Source: Siderastrea radians (lineage: Eukaryota; Cnidaria; Anthozoa; Scleractinia; Rhizangiidae). From it: a stretch of DNA of 64,000 nucleotides. Made by a program: the position numbers and the translations under genes. The notes beneath the pieces were generated by a model. The model made no database searches, was not told the DNA's origin, and worked only from the letters and a program-made list of their open reading frames with translations. Below are positions 33,961 through 45,800 of this stretch, in pieces (position 1 is the first letter of the stretch; each line of letters begins with the position of its first letter). Location of the stretch: positions 21,450,233 to 21,514,232 of the forward strand of contig OZ024895.1 of assembly GCA_964017195.1 (NCBI GenBank), given 5' to 3'.

Positions 33961-35035
33961 CGCAGTCTTCAGTCTTCAGTCTGTACTCTGCAGTCTGCAG
34001 TCTGTAGTCTCCAAAAGTCAGAGGTTGTTGTGAACACTAAGAACCCCGAAAATTAAGACCCTAAGACCCTAAGACCCGAAAACTAAGACCCCCTTATTTT
34101 CTTTGTTTTTGCCAGTAGGGTCTTAGTTTTGGCAAAAACGTAAACTGAGAACCGAAAACTAAGACCCAATCATTTTTATTGCTTTTGCAAGGGTCTTAGT
34201 TTTCGCAAAAACATAAACTAAGACCCGAAAACTAAGACCCCCTTATTTTCTTTGTTTTTGCCAGGGTCTTAGTTTTCGCAAAAACCTAGACGAAGACCCG
34301 AAAACTAAGACCCCCTTATTTTCTTTGTTTGTTTGTTTGTTTGTTTTTGTTTTTTACCGGAATCGTAAGTTTTACGGCAGTGTTATGATATGTTTTGTTG
34401 ATAAAATATCCTATTCCTTTTTGAACTCTGTTTGAATAGTGATAAAGCGTGTAATCAAACACTGGTTTTATCCCCTAATTTGCCATCATTTGTTGAAAGT
34501 AGCCACGCAAGTGACATAAATCTCTGTAAAGTTTGCGTGGTCCACCATTGCTAAGTTTAGCACACTTAGTCCTAACACGTCCAGATTTGCTTAGGTGTCT
34601 GTATTCAATTTCCCTTCAGATTTGCAAAACCCAAAACGGCCATCATCTCTCGGTGTGCACCTACAGCGAATGCCAGATGTATTTGTATATGCGAGAAGCA
34701 TGCTGATCACGAAAAACTGGATAACAAAAGGTTGACAAATATCCTTGATCATTCTTTACACGCAAGGTCAACGAGAATAGAAGATCGAAAGACACAGTAT
34801 ATGCGTCAAAAGCTAAAAAAGTACAGTTGTTGTTATTATTATTGTTATTTGCAATCATTGATTTTTGATTGCCGCAAGAATCACTGGAAGGCTATTTCAA
34901 TTACCAGACGTAATCAGAGGAAAGAGATGAGGCATACTTGGGTGCAAAGAAGATGCTTTTACGCTTTTCTTAACTGGTCTTAGACCTAGCTGAATTGAGT
35001 TTGTCTCATGTCAAGTACGGTGTTTTACCCGGGCC

Positions 35036-35146
35036 TTAAGAGCAAATGTCAGTAAAAAACGCTCATATGCTTGGATGAAAAAAAGAAAGAAATCGATTCT
35101 TCAACTGTCAAAATTTTGCTCGTTTTTTACTGACATTCGCTCTTAA
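35036..35146. repeat. Small MITE with TTAA target duplication
   Basis: TTAA at 35,036-35,039 and 35,143-35,146 flanks 103 bp. The inverted ends are GAGCAAATGTCAGTAAAAAA and TTTTTTACTGACATTCGCTC. It is nested in the foldback element interior. Confidence 0.75.
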
Positions 35147-35828
35147 TGTCTTATGATGAAATATCGTCATCATCATCATCATCATCATCCGGGGAATGTG
35201 GTATCAAGACACCAATAGTGCAAGTATGATGAAATAAAACAGTTTAATATGTTGAGTGAAGACATTGTAACGTAGTGGTGGTTTTCTGTTTTTCAATTAC
35301 TTCAACTGCAAATTCACTGAGATGATCATTTCTTTACTTTAGAAATTAAAACTATAGTAAGATATATCAAAAGGACATATCCAATACTAAGGAATGGAAC
35401 CCTTAGTCCTTGTGTTTTTATTTTCGACAAATATTGTCAAAAATGCTGTTAAAAAGAAAAGAAAATAAGGGAGTCTTAGTTTTCGGGTCTAAGTTTTCAC
35501 ATAATAAAGAAAAGAAAAGAAAAAACTGGTAGAAAAGAAAATAACGTGGCAAAAACAGAGATAATAAGGGGTCTTAGTTTTCGGGTCTTGGTCTACGTTT
35601 TTGCGAAAACTAAGACCCTGGCAAAAACAAAGAAAGCAGGAGGGTCTTAGTTTTCGGGCCTTAGTCTACGTTTTTGCGAAAACTAAGACCCTGGCAAAAA
35701 CAAAGAAAATGAGGGGGTCTTAGTTTTCAGGTCTTAGTTTACGTTTTTGCGAAAACTAGGACCCTGGCAAAAACAATAAAAATGAAGGGGTCTTAGTTTT
35801 CGGGTCTCAGTTTACGTTTTTGCGAAAA

Positions 35829-36696
35829 CTAATAATAATAATAATAATAATGTTTAATACTTCTATAGCGCTTTTTATATTCACATATGATCAAAAGCGC
35901 TTTACAAACTTCAAAAATGCTCTCTAATAATAAATTACATGATTTAAACGAAATATCTAAAAACTAAATGACTAACTAAACTACTTACATTATATTGCAT
36001 AGGACAGTTAAAGAAAATTGGAATATGCCATTCTGAATAAATGTGTTTTTAGCATTGTCTTGAAAGTAATTATATTAGTCTGGTCTCTTATCCCTTTTGG
36101 CAGTGCATTCCAGGTTTTGGGGGCAGATGCCCTGAATGATCTATCACCTAATGTGACTTTGTACCGACAAGTCGGATCTTCAAGGATCAGTCCATTGGAC
36201 GCTGACCGTAGAGAATATCTATTGTTTCCCTTGATAGATGGTAGGTTACTTAAATACTGCGGTGTTTTAAAATGAATTGCTTTGAAAGTTAACAACCCTA
36301 TTTTATACTGAATCCTATATTCAACTGGGAGCCAATGTAGCTTGAACAAAACCGGCGATATATGATCAAATTTAGGCGTGAAAGTAATTAAGCGCGCTGC
36401 AGTATTCTGGAGACATTGTAGCTTGGACAGATGTACAGCAGGCACATTATATAGTAAACCGTTACAGTAGTCAACTCGTGCCATAATTACTGCTTGCACA
36501 AGAAGCTTAGCGCTATCCTGCGTAAGGTACTTGCGAATTTGTCCGATATTGTGCAGATGGTAGTATACAGACTGGCAGATCTTATTGATATGAGTTGACA
36601 TACTTAAGTTACGGTCAAACCAGGCTCCTAAATTACGTACGGCGGCAGTCTCCACTGATAAGTCTACATGACCGACTTTGATATGGTCAAACTAAG
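35829..36696 (-). mobile_element. 5'-truncated CR1-like LINE
   Basis: Its 3' end is an (ATT)n microsatellite at 35,829-35,850, preceded on its own strand by AAAGCGC-type 3'UTR sequence. The 5' end stops abruptly at about 36,696 against foldback repeat sequence. It is inserted in the right arm of the foldback element, so it is the younger insertion. Confidence 0.8.
36008..36655 (-). pseudogene. CR1-like ORF2 C-terminal fragment
   Basis: 215 open codons, continuing open upstream to the truncation point. Motifs are NLGAWFDRNLSMSTHI, VDYCNGLLYNVP, LQNTAARLIT, LHWLPVEYRI and APKTWNALP. These mark the post-RT C-terminal region of CR1/jockey-clade ORF2. The catalytic RT and endonuclease domains are absent, so it is dead on arrival. 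Confidence 0.88.
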
Positions 36697-37271
36697 ACCA
36701 AGAAAAGAAAATGAGGGAGTCTTAGTTTTCCAGGCAAAAACAAAGAAAATAAGGGGGTCTTAGTTTTCGGGTCTTAGGGTCTTAGTTTTCGGGTCTTAGG
36801 GTCTTAGGGTCTTAACTTTCGGGGGTCTCAGTTTTCGCAACAACCAAAAGTCAGACACTGCCTGTAGCTTGACACTAATAGATACATCATACAGACAAAC
36901 CTTTTGTCAAAAACCTTTGCCCATCTTTCCAGCATGGGTATGTCACCCTCTTTAGAGTTCTTTGACATGCTTCAACGTCTACGGTTTGGGGATAAAACAA
37001 ACATATTAACAGTAAGCCTATTTATTTTTAGAGAGAGTTATATAATTTGTAACATTCTACAATACAAATACTATTTGAGAATAAATTTGATACTGGTTTA
37101 AAGAGATAATACCCTAGTAATTATTAAGTACTGTTGATACTTGAGACATTTTCACATCTTTCTTCAATGAATAAGCACAACCTCTAAAGACCTCTCTAAA
37201 TGAAACATACAACAACGTTAACTTTGTAACTTTATGAAGCCTACAAAACACAGATTGTCATATTTCCTTAC

Positions 37272-37350
37272 GTTTTTCCGATGACAAACTCTGAGTGTCC
37301 CACTGTGATTTCTTTCGCCAGTATTTGTCTTCCACTTCATAGAGATGTCG
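37272..37350 (-). CDS. Unassigned exon-like segment
   Basis: 79 nt between acceptor TTATTGCAAAG and donor GTAAGG, encoding RHLYEVEDKYWRKKSQWDTQ then SLSSEK. The composition looks coding but no family is recognised. It could be a far-upstream exon of the MINDY4-like gene or of another gene. Confidence 0.35.
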
Positions 37351-37933
37351 CTTTGCAATAACAATAAGCTAGTCAACACGTGAATTGACTTCTTCCATTC
37401 AGGTCGATAAAAATTATCACTTCACAGACACCATGGTACTAGTGTGAAGGAAAACACTGAAGCCTGACTTTAGAATTTTGAGTTGGGAGCTCACTCGATT
37501 TCCAAAAAATCGTGGCACGCTAAACAATAGTCCGAAGACTTGTGGAACTCTCTGCACGTAGGCAAGACGCCATCTTTGTTTCCAGGCAAGTTTCACGCAC
37601 TCGAATTTTACTGTGTAGGGAGGGGTAAAGTGTTCAACAATCACCAGCGGCGGCCGGCAGGTATCGTTTTGTCAGGCCTGTCGTTTTGCATAGTTTTGTT
37701 ACGTGGAGTCAGGGTTGGGGTGCATTTGGGGAGGGGGGGGGGGGGGGTTAAAAAGTAGAAAAAGTGTCGTTTCGCCCTTGTCTGCTTGTCTGGATTTCTT
37801 GAAGTCGGGGAAGAGGAAGGGAAGCAAGAACGCGGGACTCGATCCCCTTCCCTCTCCCCGTTTATGCCTAGTACGCAGGCTACTTAAAGTCGCAAAAATA
37901 TTTCAGTGCTGAGAAGTTACCACTCGGCTCATT

Positions 37934-38226
37934 GGGGGGCGCTTTCCATATGACCAAAAATTCCGGGTTTTCTCAGAAATTTTCCGGTTGGTTGCACCAG
38001 CTCGTTGGACTATGACTGAATCGTTCCATTCAGTTTCGGGCCGAAATTTCAAGAAATTTACGACAGAGAGGATCAGAAGTTTCCGATCAGACCGGTCCAA
38101 CCGAAAGAAGTGGTCTGCCCCGAAAGGTGGACCTTCTTTTTCGAAAAATTTCCGGTTGGACCAAATCGTATCATTCAGTTTCGGACCGAAATTTCCGGAA
38201 ATTCTGGTCGAATGGAAAGTGCCCGT
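37934..38226. repeat. MITE of CCGAAATTTCCGG type
   Basis: GGGGCGCTTTCCATATGACC at the left is matched by the complement of GGTCGAATGGAAAGTGCCCG at the right. Internal repeats of TTTCGGxCCGAAATTTC occur. About 293 bp, with no ORF. Confidence 0.6.
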
Positions 38227-39526
38227 CTTACACAAATGTGAGCGAATTCCTAGAAGGAAAAGAAACTAGTTCTATTTTGAAACAATCAACTTTGCATGGA
38301 CCACCGTAACAAAATAAAAGTACCGGATCCTGTAGTAAAGGATCTAATCAGCCAAAAATAAAGAACCAAATACGATAAACTGAGTCATTATCTGTAAAAC
38401 CTTGAAGAAGAAAGGCTGTGCCTTTTGAAATATTGGTTAAAATATACATTCAGTTTCCCTACCGCTGAATTAGCAGTGCTTTTTTATTGTATTTAATTCT
38501 ATTTTCATCATTCTTCACGCGCTGGTTTTCCTCAGTTGCCCTGGGGAAGGTTTTTAAAAGAACTCTGAAATATTGACAAATTTAATTTCCAGTTTTATAT
38601 AGTTTACCTATTAAGGTATTTCTGGAACATATTTCTGGGATGTAAAATGTAACGACAGGCACTGATTTTGAATGCTTACTACAAAACCCTTATACTATGT
38701 GAAACTGATTCCCGAAAAAAAATCTGGGTCCCGAAATATACTATGGCGTTTGCAGAAATGCAAGTTTTTAACAACGGGTGGAAACTGAAGCGGATATTGT
38801 CACAAGATATGAACGATTGCGTGCAGGAAGTTTTCAAGGTCAGGGTTAAAATTTGTGTTTGTATGTCCGCTTTTATTACATGCATGGTTTCCAGTCGACA
38901 GTCAGTAGAAAATTATTCATTTCAGTAAAACCACTAACTTATCGAAAAACAAGTGCTAACAAACATAAAAGCACCTAAAATAAAAGCTCCTAGCGCGGGG
39001 GTTAGTAAAGCTCTCGACAAATGACGTGAACCACTTGAACTGACTGGCAGAAAAATAAGAAAATTATACAAAGTAAATGGTGCTAAGTCCTACTTATGCC
39101 TGGCGGAATGAAGAAACTAAAAAAAAGAGAAAATTTTCAAAATCAAAATTTTCCGTGGCTCTTTTTTCACAGTTTGTGCTTCCTTTCCTCGTCAAATACG
39201 AGCCACAAGTGGCACGACTTAATCCCGGAAGCAACAGTGAGTGTTATAGAATTGCAATTGTTTTAATACTAAATAGCCATAAAATCTTTTTTTCTGATCC
39301 AGACTTTTCAGGCGAACTTGCTCCGGTTGCAACCGAAAAATTGGTGAAGAAAAGGAACCCTCTCCGAACATTAGCCGAGTTCTGAATGGATGCCATGTTG
39401 TGACGTCATGACGTTATCAAAATTCATAACTGTGCCGGACTGGCAAGGTAAAGGAAACGTGTAAAGAGAGTTTATCCGATCAGACTTTATTTAGGAGCTT
39501 TAAGGACTGCGTTTTCTCGACACGGA

Positions 39527-39535
39527 TATATAAAA
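39527..39535 (+). promoter_or_regulatory. Possible TATA-like element upstream of MBNL exon 1a
   Basis: TATATAAAA lies about 240 bp before the ATG at 39,768, in a segment duplicated upstream of exon 1b. No initiator was verified, so this is a suggestion only. Confidence 0.25.
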
Positions 39536-39767
39536 ATATATTTTGTGAATTGCGCAGTTAGTTATCTTGAACGGTTTCGCAGCCGCGTTTTTATCGAAAA
39601 AGGGCGTTGCTCTTTGGTTTACCACAGCTATGGTAAGTTAACATGTCCACGCATGTTCTTTCACAAACTTAGATTTGACGCAGTTTGAGAAGTATTTTCG
39701 CGTGTATTTACAAAACCTTCTCGTAAGCAAAACTCTCAGCGCCAGCCTGCTTCAGCTGATGTGTAAA

Positions 39768-39829
39768 ATGAACAACCCAATGTGGAACCCAGGATTTTAC
39801 GGCCCTTACCCTCCAGCTGCAATTCCCAG
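39768..39829 (+). CDS. MBNL: MBNL alternative first coding exon 1a
   Basis: ATG at 39,768 opens [16 protein letters not shown] and the exon ends in phase 2 (AG) at donor GTTGGT. Joined to exon 2 (G|TAT) it gives ...AAIPR-YLFSDK without a frame break. The surrounding sequence is duplicated around 45,185. Confidence 0.75.
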
Positions 39830-42800
39830 GTTGGTATTTAACACTGTATTTTATAAAATTAATCAGGTAGCGTCGATATTGAATCGTCGTGTCACATGCT
39901 CATGTAGCTTGATGTGCAGCACGATGTTCGAATCGGACCATATCGCCTCTCAGCTCTTGTAAGACTACAGTTTGCTGCTTCCTGTTTTCGCGAAAACTTT
40001 CCAACTATTTACACCTTTTAATTTGCTTAGAATAATAATCATTGTTCCCTATATCAAATAGAAACTCGAGGAAACAAGAACAAACTGCTTCTTTATCGTT
40101 CATTAGTGCACATGTTTCCGGCCGATTTATCGCCATCAAAAGAACGGATCCCCTCGTTTCAATTTTGCCTCGTGACAGAAGGTCAGTTAAAATGCTTGTT
40201 ATTGAACATTGAACACTTTGTTTGTGTTGTTTTGTAATTATTTCTATTTAAGTTGAACTATTCCGTGGCGATTTAATCAAGATCAGGCGAGTCTCTTTCG
40301 TTGTGGAGACTGTCGGAAGTCAACTACTGAAGTTAAGAAATGTTTTCGCGGGAAAGATTTTTTAACTACTTGATTTAGACAAATGGATTCATAAAACGAA
40401 TAACGCGGAACAGAGCATTTTAGGTTCTTGCTGGGCTTGTACTGGAAAAGAGTAAGGAGACATTGACTTTCGGTTAGATCCGTCTTTAGTCGAATTTCCG
40501 AATCGCCTCGGTTTTTTACCCACCGCTTTCTGTACTTACTTATCCTTTCTCCAACTAAAAGCTGTAGTGCGCCTAAATGCCTAAATGTATACTGCGCTAT
40601 AAATGCTTGCGTTTCTAGTGCTTGAGTACCAGATGGTGCTCCAAGTTATCCAACAAGAAAGCCAAAAGACACAAACAAATTTCAACAAACCAACTGCTCA
40701 AAGAAAGTAGATGGTGATTAGCATATCAATCTCGACTTCAATCAAGGAAGTTTTTGCCAACGTCTTGAGCACTGCTAACATTCACAATCAGTCGCAAACC
40801 TGTCTGCAACCAGAATTAGGTTTCTTAGACAAACAGGAAAACGTCAGAAATTACTCTATAAATCTACGTCTAGCCTGCACGCAGACGTCTCCTTTTTCCT
40901 TTGCTTGAAGGAAATAGGAGACGTCTGCGCGCAGGCTAATCTACGCCTAGCCTGACCTTAGCTTTTGACCATCATCAGCCGTTTAAAGCTTATGGCATAA
41001 ATCAACTACGTAAACACTACAATTAGTCTTACAATATTAGACGCCTATCACGTCCTGTGGATATCGATATTGAAAAAAAAAACTGAAAAAGACCCAAATA
41101 TTGGCAAATAGCGTGTTTGAAAAAATTGGCATTGTCTCAGCCTAATCCCCCTAGGTAAAAAAAATTAAACAAGCACCCTCATAGCGCAGACAGTAAATTG
41201 CTGTGGCGTGTGAAGATGTTTACTTCAACAGCAAACTTCAGACAAAACAAACAAAAACAAAACAACTCGACGAAAACCGAGTTTTTTGACACAGAACACA
41301 ACCAGCTTGTATCGAACAGTATGCATGAGAAGACAACCCGGTCACTTATTGTTTCATTTGTTCTGGAACGTAAAGAACAGAGGGAAACGCGAAAAAGTAG
41401 GGGAAAAGAAGATGCAAAAATCATGCACAAAAATGTTTGTTAGCTGTATTTTGTCGATTATTCAATTGGATCCCAGGTAAGATTTTGTCAGTAAAATTCC
41501 AAGAACTTTGCCAGTGACAACTTACTCGCTGTCGGTTTCCTGGCTTCTGCAAACTCGGAGCAGAATCCAACTTAATTTTCAGTGATTAAATAAAATGGAC
41601 AAAATTAATTGCTTCTTAATTTTATTGTAGGATTTAATCTTAATTTAGGGAAAATTATAATATATTACATGACATGACATGACATGATATGCAGCACATC
41701 ACATCACATCACATTACGTGACATGACATGACATCACATGACATCACATGACATCACATCACATGCCCATCACTTCATAAATTTCATTAAACAAAGAGAA
41801 GCGATAAAATCGATCGGTTTGGTTCTTCTGGAGGGTATTCTGTTTTATAAAATATTTCTTAAAGCTGAGAACGCACGCTCTGTTCACGTAACATGACATT
41901 TGGTTGCCTTTATTTTATAACTCAAATAAAGGAGGCCATTAACAGTGCAAAGTGTCTCCGCTTTACTTTGAAAAGCTAAAGGACATGCAGCCTCGTTACT
42001 AGGGTCTTTTGTCTGAAGGAGGTTAAAGGACATATTGGATTCAAACGAAACCCCAAATAACGGTTCAGCTTTGTTTAAAACCCCGGAGAAATTGTGTTGG
42101 AAAATTTCCTTGCGCCCAATCTATCCACTGGCAAATTTTAAACTCTAACAAAAACATTGCTTTGGGGGAAGGGGGATATTTTCCAAAACACTTGAGACCG
42201 CAGTGGTATAGCCTTTTCAGAAACTTGAAATAAATGTATGTCTTTTGGACGACCAGCGTGGAATTTAACTGCAACTTGACAAAATTAAGCCAATTTTTTC
42301 ACGTTCTTCCTTCTGTCCAGAAAAAAAAAACGTTTCGAGAAAAGGTGTTTAGTTTTAGTTTCAGCACAGTTTTGAGCTAAAAGCGTAGGAATTCCTATCA
42401 CGTTCCCCCTTTAACCCTTTAGACCCTGATATAAAAATGGATATTCTCCTTACTGTTCTCCATACATTTCTTATGGTACTAGTAAGGAGAATTTGTCTAA
42501 ATATCAAGACATCTCATCCTTTGTGATCACTTTATTCTCATCACTTGAATGTTTGAACAAGTAGTGATAGTGTAATGACAAATTTCATTTTCGTCACGAC
42601 TGTTAGGGCTTAAAAGGGCTAACACTCGAAGGAGTTTGAAAGAATCTGAGACCACTTATGTTAACCCACACAAGCAGCTCCACTGGGGTCTATCTAATTC
42701 TTGCAAACCCCTTCGTGTTTGCAACATGTTTATGATAGAGAGGCAGGTGTGCCATTTCTAAACTCCTCAACCAAGCAATTGCAGTGTGCGTGGCATCTAT

Positions 42801-45800
42801 TTGTTTCATAAATATGCCGAAGAATCTCTTCGTTGAGAAGTACCTCATAGCTTGACCAATAGAAGTGAAACCGAGAAGGGTAAATACTCTGGGATCTGTA
42901 CACGAAAAGCAGTCTCTCTGGATTACCCCATTACATAAGCTACATAGCTACGCGCAGCACTAAAGAAAAATTTTGTTGTTGTTGTTGTTGTTGTTTTGTG
43001 CTATTACGGTCAGAGAAAGGGTATAGAATATGACGGTTTTTTTGCCTGAAATGGGGTATGTTTTCTTATATATCTGAAATAAGGTACACAACCGGTTGTT
43101 CAAAGCAGGATTAAGCTAACCCAGGATAAGTAACAATTTTAAAGTCAATCATGAGCATTCCTGTGAATCCTTTTTGCCCTGCATGTTGACTTTGGTCGCT
43201 TTTAAACGGCCACTTAAGTTTTATTTGCCGTTTTGGCTCTAGAAGAGGTAATAAGATCAGTTAGACTGAGATTTAAAAAAAAATGATTGCAAGTTACAGG
43301 CGGCTGGCACTACGACGCCAGGGCAAATCTAGTGGCCGATATTTGAACTAGTATCTTGAATCACGGCCAGCTGTGGCAGTTGTCAGAAAGCCGATTAGTG
43401 CTAACACTGGGCTAAATGTTTTCCAAATACAAGGTTTCTGACACAAAGCGTTTCCGGTGCTAACTTTTTACGGGACCATTTGAACGCAGCCAAAGTCAAA
43501 TTGCTAAGCGAAAGTAATTTACAGGAATCCATCCGTTAAGCTAAAACAGTGAATTCGAAAGTGACGCTAAACCTGGGTTAGCCAAACCCTGTTTTGAACA
43601 ACCGGGCCCAGATAAACCCATTAAGCCCTAGTGGTTAGCAGTATCTAACTTCTCCTCACAATATTCCTACATTATCAAGCATACAGGTCATGAGAATGAA
43701 GGAATTGATCATCAACCGAAGAAATGTTCTCCCAACTTGTTCCATAAGAAATATAAGGAGGTCTGTGTGGAGAATATGTAGTTAAGGGTTAACCTTCCAT
43801 CTTTGTGCAGTCATGAACTGCGACACATACTAAAGTATACACCGCAGCTGAGACGGAAAAAGACATGAAACGTGGTAGGGTTGTGGTCACTTTGAAACAA
43901 TTCATGTATGCTATGATATGCTTGCAAGGTCTTGGCTTTTATTTTTGCTTAGGCCTAGGGCCTGAAGGTGTGATCTTGCAAAGGAAATTGCAGGAGATAT
44001 TGTTGTTTCTTGTAGTCGACTTCACAATTGCCGTAAGTCGTATAAACAGATAACAACACTAAACAAACATTGCCACACGGAGATCAATTTTGACTCGGAG
44101 TATTAAAGGTGATAGGGCGAAGGGAACGTTCTTTAACCCTGGAACTTATCATATTTTCCGCCCACGGGGACGATTAAATGGGAAGCTGGGATGTTAGATT
44201 TAACTAGGATATTTCAACTATTCCTGACTCCTCCAAATTTTATTTGACCTATCAGTTCACAAAAACCAACATCTGTTTTTGCACTTCTGATTTCATGTAA
44301 GCAATACATTTACAGTTAGATCCGAGTAATTCAGTTCGTATATACATTCATTTCATTTTTTTGTCAACCCACCGCCTCTCCAGGAAAGCAACATTTCAGA
44401 TGTGGAATCGCTATCGATCTGGGTCAGTGCAGCTGAATAGAAACTTTCGTTTTGTTGTTTTAAGTTCCGCTTTCTGTGGCCCAATGCACGTCGAACCAAA
44501 TGACGACGGTTGTTTACGCGGACAAGACATTCTGCACGTGATGTCTTAAATAACTTTAGTATTAACAAATCTGCAATTTTCTTGAAGATCAACAGTGTCT
44601 GAATCGGACCCAATCGCTTCTCACCTCTTCTGCGACTGAAGTTTGTTGCTTCCGGTCTTTGCTGAAGCGAAAACGTCGCTGAATATTTATACTTTTTAGA
44701 GCTCGATTTATCTAAAAGAACTACCATTGTTCGCTTTTGATAGAAATATAAAGCAAACAAGAACAACAAAATCGGTTTTTATCGTTTTGCCCACGTTTCC
44801 GGCCGATTCACCGCTCTCAAAAGCACACATTCTTTTATCAGTTTTGCCTCGTGTCGAAAGGTCAATTCAATGCGTGCAGCGTTCAACAACGCAACGTTTT
44901 CTCAACGATATCTTGTGAAATTGAAAATTAAACGGTTTGTCTTGTTAATCGCTCAGTTGTTTTTACCAACCTGAACTGTTTCAAAGTGATTTTATCGAAA
45001 ATGGGCGCGGTTTTTTTGTAACCACAGCTATGCGAATTCAAACGTTCGCGCATGCTCTTTCATAGACTCAGAATTGGTGTAGCGTGCGTCATGCTACCGC
45101 GCGTACAAGACAACGCTTGGCGCTTGAACAAGCTGGCAACAAACTTCTCGCAAAAAAATCTTCTAGACCGCTTTGCTGTATGAAATGAATGGCGCAATGA
45201 TGAATGAAGCATTTTATAATCCTGCCGCAACCCACAGGTTCGTATTGGAATATTTGTTTTACGGACACAACAAGGTAGTGAATTGTTATGTAGAGTTTAC
45301 AGATGCCTCCGTCATCACCGGCTCTTAGAACTTTGAACTCATAGAGAACCATGAATTTGTTTTGTTGAATCGAATAAGAAATGGAGCCTCGATTGGCCTT
45401 GACCCGTTGCTATACTGCGTTGGCGTCCAAATGTAAATTAACTTTCGAAATCTGGGGAAGTTGTAACAGCCAAAAATATCGGTATGTGTGATTTTATGAT
45501 ATGCGTGCAAGTCACGTCTTTACCAAGTTCGTGGGCGCAAAATCAGCTGGAAACGTTGCTTAGTTCTCTTGTCATCTTCTCGCAATCTAAACTTCAAAGA
45601 ATTTCTCAGCAGTGAACTAAAGGAACATAAAAGAACTAGAAGTTAACACAGCAATGAGGTAAAAACTAATCCGGCTTTTATTTATTTGTCTTAACGACGT
45701 GCTCTCGTGCACTGTACAAATCTCCAAAGGTGATGACCATGGCGTTGAAACTGTGTTCGGTAACAAAATTATAAACAACACTTTAGATTAACAGTTATCA

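Larger units (their letters stand above)
34013..36855. mobile_element. Foldback element with tandem-repeat arms and 10-bp target duplication
   Basis: The direct repeat AAAAGTCAGA at 34,013-34,022 and 36,846-36,855 brackets 34,023-36,845. The termini are inverted: GGTTGTTGTGAACACTAAGA at the left and GTTTTCGCAACAACC at the right. The left arm (34,023-34,340) and right arm (35,460-35,830, resuming 36,697-36,845) are arrays of about 70-bp units. The units carry GGGTCTTAGTTTTCG and its complement, GTTTTTGCCAGG and TTTTCTTTG. The arms are opposite in orientation. The 10-bp duplication suggests a Mutator-like or FB-type transposase acting in trans. No transposase is visible in the interior. Confidence 0.82.

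Noticed and set aside
36018..36275. Plus-strand 85-codon ORF
   Set aside because: Shadow of the CR1 ORF2 fragment on the opposite strand.
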